From assembly GCA_023428295.1 (NCBI GenBank), contig JAEYYV010000077.1:1-18935 (forward strand): a DNA stretch of 18,935 nt, written 5' to 3'. Position numbers and translations under genes: made by a program. The DNA is from Pseudomonadota bacterium (GTDB lineage Bacteria; Myxococcota_A; Polyangia; Haliangiales; Haliangiaceae). Shown here in pieces: positions 17,601 to 18,935 of this stretch. The notes beneath the pieces are model-generated. The model saw only the letters and a list, made by a program, of their open reading frames with translations, ran no database searches and was not told the DNA's origin. Every line of letters begins with the position of its first letter. The stretch's first letter is position 1.

Positions 17601-18935
17601 GTGATCGGGACGACGGTCGGCAGTTATCGCATCGTCTCCAAGCTGAGCATCGGCGGCATGGGGACGGTGTACCGTGCAGAGCACACGCTCATCGGGAAGA
17701 CTGCGGCGGTCAAAGTCCTGCACCCCGAGCTGTCGGTGAACCAGGAGATCGTCGATCGCTTCTTCAACGAGGCAAAGGCGACGACCACCATCAATCACCC
17801 GGGCATCGTCGATGTCTTCGACTTCGGTTACATGGAGTCGGGCCACGCCTTCTTGGTGATGGAGTTTCTCGATGGCATGTCGCTCGCCGACCGCTGCGAG
17901 GCGGGAAAGATGTCCGAGGGCGAAGCGGCGATGTTGCTTCGTGGTGTGTGCAGCGCGCTGGCGGCGGCGCACGAGCGACACATCGTTCATCGCGATCTCA
18001 AACCCGACAACATCTTCTTGGTGCCCGACGCGGACAGCCCGCTCGGCGTGCGGCCCAAGATCCTCGATTTCGGCATCGCGAAGCTGACGGACGTCGGCAT
18101 GGCGGGCACGGCCACCAAGACCGGCGCCGTGATGGGGACGCCGACGTACATGAGCCCGGAGCAGTGTCGCGGCACGGGTCAGGTGGATCACCGCGCGGAC
18201 CTCTATTCGATCGGCTGCATCTTCTACGAGATGATCACGGGACGGCCGCCGTTCACCAACCTCGGCGCGGGCGAGCTCATCGGCGCACACCTCTTCGTTC
18301 CGCCGCGACCGCCGTCGAAGTTCTTGCCGACGATCACGCCCGAGACGTTGGCGCTGATCATGGCGCTGCTCGAGAAGACTCCCGCGAAGCGCCCGCAGTC
18401 CGCGAAGGAGCTCGGTGCGCGCCTCCTCGCGATCGCGCACGTGCACGACATCGGCAGGAACACGCCGAACCCGATGGCGCACACGCTGGCGCCGCTGCCG
18501 GTTCCGCCGCCGCTCGCGGAGGAGTCCGACCAGGAAGGCGATGCAGCGCTGTTGGACTCGATGCTCGCGGATCGTCCCGCGACGACGACGAGTCCACCCG
18601 TCGCAACACCTGCGGCGACTCCTGTCGAGCCGCTCGCCAAGCCGACCACGCTGTCGGGCGCCGCGACCAGCTCGATCATCGACGTGCCCCCGCGCTCGCG
18701 ACGCGGCCTCGTGGCCGGCATCGGAGCGGCGGCGTTCGTCATGATCGCGGGCGTGGTGTTCGTGCTCGCATCCGGCGGCACGACGTCCACGACGTCCACG
18801 ACGCCGACACCAGCGACACCAGCGACGGCAACGACGCCGACGGCCACGCCGGCACCGGCCTTGGTCGCAGATCCCGAGCCAACGCCGGCACCGACGCCCA
18901 TTCCCGAGACCCCCGCCGTCGTGACCGACGGCGGC
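17601..18935 (+). CDS. Hanks-type Ser/Thr protein kinase, membrane-anchored, 3' cut by window
   Basis: The 445 visible residues begin with a kinase domain (about 8-278). The glycine loop is LSIGGMGTVY (the first Gly of GxGxxG is Ser), with AVKVL (Lys38), HRDLKPDN (Asp132), LDFGIAK (Asp156), GTPTYMSPEQ, and DLYSIGCIFYEMITGRPPF. A juxtamembrane linker follows, then one transmembrane helix (about 369-391), then a Thr/Pro/Ala-rich extracytoplasmic stretch that runs off the window. This is the PknB-like layout common in Myxococcota. The sensor domain is not visible. GTG 17601 is the only start that keeps the typical N-terminus GSYRIVSKL; it lies 22 bp after the lipoprotein stop. Confidence 0.93.
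   Translation, partial: MIGTTVGSYRIVSKLSIGGMGTVYRAEHTLIGKTAAVKVLHPELSVNQEIVDRFFNEAKATTTINHPGIVDVFDFGYMESGHAFLVMEFLDGMSLADRCEAGKMSEGEAAMLLRGVCSALAAAHERHIVHRDLKPDNIFLVPDADSPLGVRPKILDFGIAKLTDVGMAGTATKTGAVMGTPTYMSPEQCRGTGQVDHRADLYSIGCIFYEMITGRPPFTNLGAGELIGAHLFVPPRPPSKFLPTITPETLALIMALLEKTPAKRPQSAKELGARLLAIAHVHDIGRNTPNPMAHTLAPLPVPPPLAEESDQEGDAALLDSMLADRPATTTSPPVATPAATPVEPLAKPTTLSGAATSSIIDVPPRSRRGLVAGIGAAAFVMIAGVVFVLASGGTTSTTSTTPTPATPATATTPTATPAPALVADPEPTPAPTPIPETPAVVTDGG

Noticed and set aside
18224..18901. Gly/Ala/Val-rich minus-strand frame opposite the kinase
   Set aside because: It is the antisense shadow of the kinase linker and Thr/Pro-rich segment; the plus-strand kinase motifs are unambiguous.

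Overview
This is a GC-rich bacterial chromosome segment. The gene set suggests a Myxococcota-like (deltaproteobacterial) organism: a membrane-anchored Hanks-type Ser/Thr kinase, several Cys-lipoproteins with Asp/Ala-rich linkers after the lipid anchor, an LL-diaminopimelate aminotransferase, and a glutaminyl-tRNA synthetase with a YqeY-like tail. This is a style-based inference; no rRNA or species marker is present.

The left third (about 1-6900) is the remarkable part: a leftward (minus-strand) tRNA array of 31 tRNA or tRNA-like units, apparently read from a near-consensus promoter at 6888-6916. The assignable anticodons cover all 20 amino acids. Two protein genes sit inside the array on the same strand: a 545-aa Ro60/TROVE-vWA RNA-binding protein (3599-5236) and a 186-aa HNH endonuclease (697-1257). 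Many of the RNAs are odd. Eleven carry CGA instead of CCA right after the discriminator base. Eleven have G55 instead of T55 in the T-loop, and most of these also lack G18G19 in the D-loop, so the tRNA elbow has been lost as a unit. Three or four carry large extra arms: one holds a 70-nt hairpin element that recurs inverted at 34-102, and two adjacent ones share a GNRA-capped arm with compensatory changes. Non-tRNA stretches inside the array (3168-3436, 5540-5684, 5907-6249, 6323-6626) are packed with hairpins and look like structured non-coding RNA. Bacterial Ro proteins act with tRNA-mimicking Y RNAs, so the likely theme is an RNA-quality-control, tRNA-replacement or defence island that carries its own Ro partner RNAs. 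That function is inference.

From 7010 rightwards the content is ordinary chromosome. There is a diacylglycerol/sphingosine-kinase-like lipid kinase (minus), divergent from a monofunctional peptidoglycan glycosyltransferase (mtgA, plus). A small hypothetical gene (plus) converges on an alpha/beta hydrolase, which is translationally coupled behind dapL (both minus, GTGA overlap). Then comes a rightward run: a small lipoprotein, a possible decayed outer-membrane protein end, an outer-membrane-like protein, another lipoprotein, glnS, a third lipoprotein, and a Ser/Thr kinase cut by the window end.

All tRNA calls were folded by eye; anticodons are read from 7-nt loops. Coordinates of tRNAs include an encoded CCA where present.
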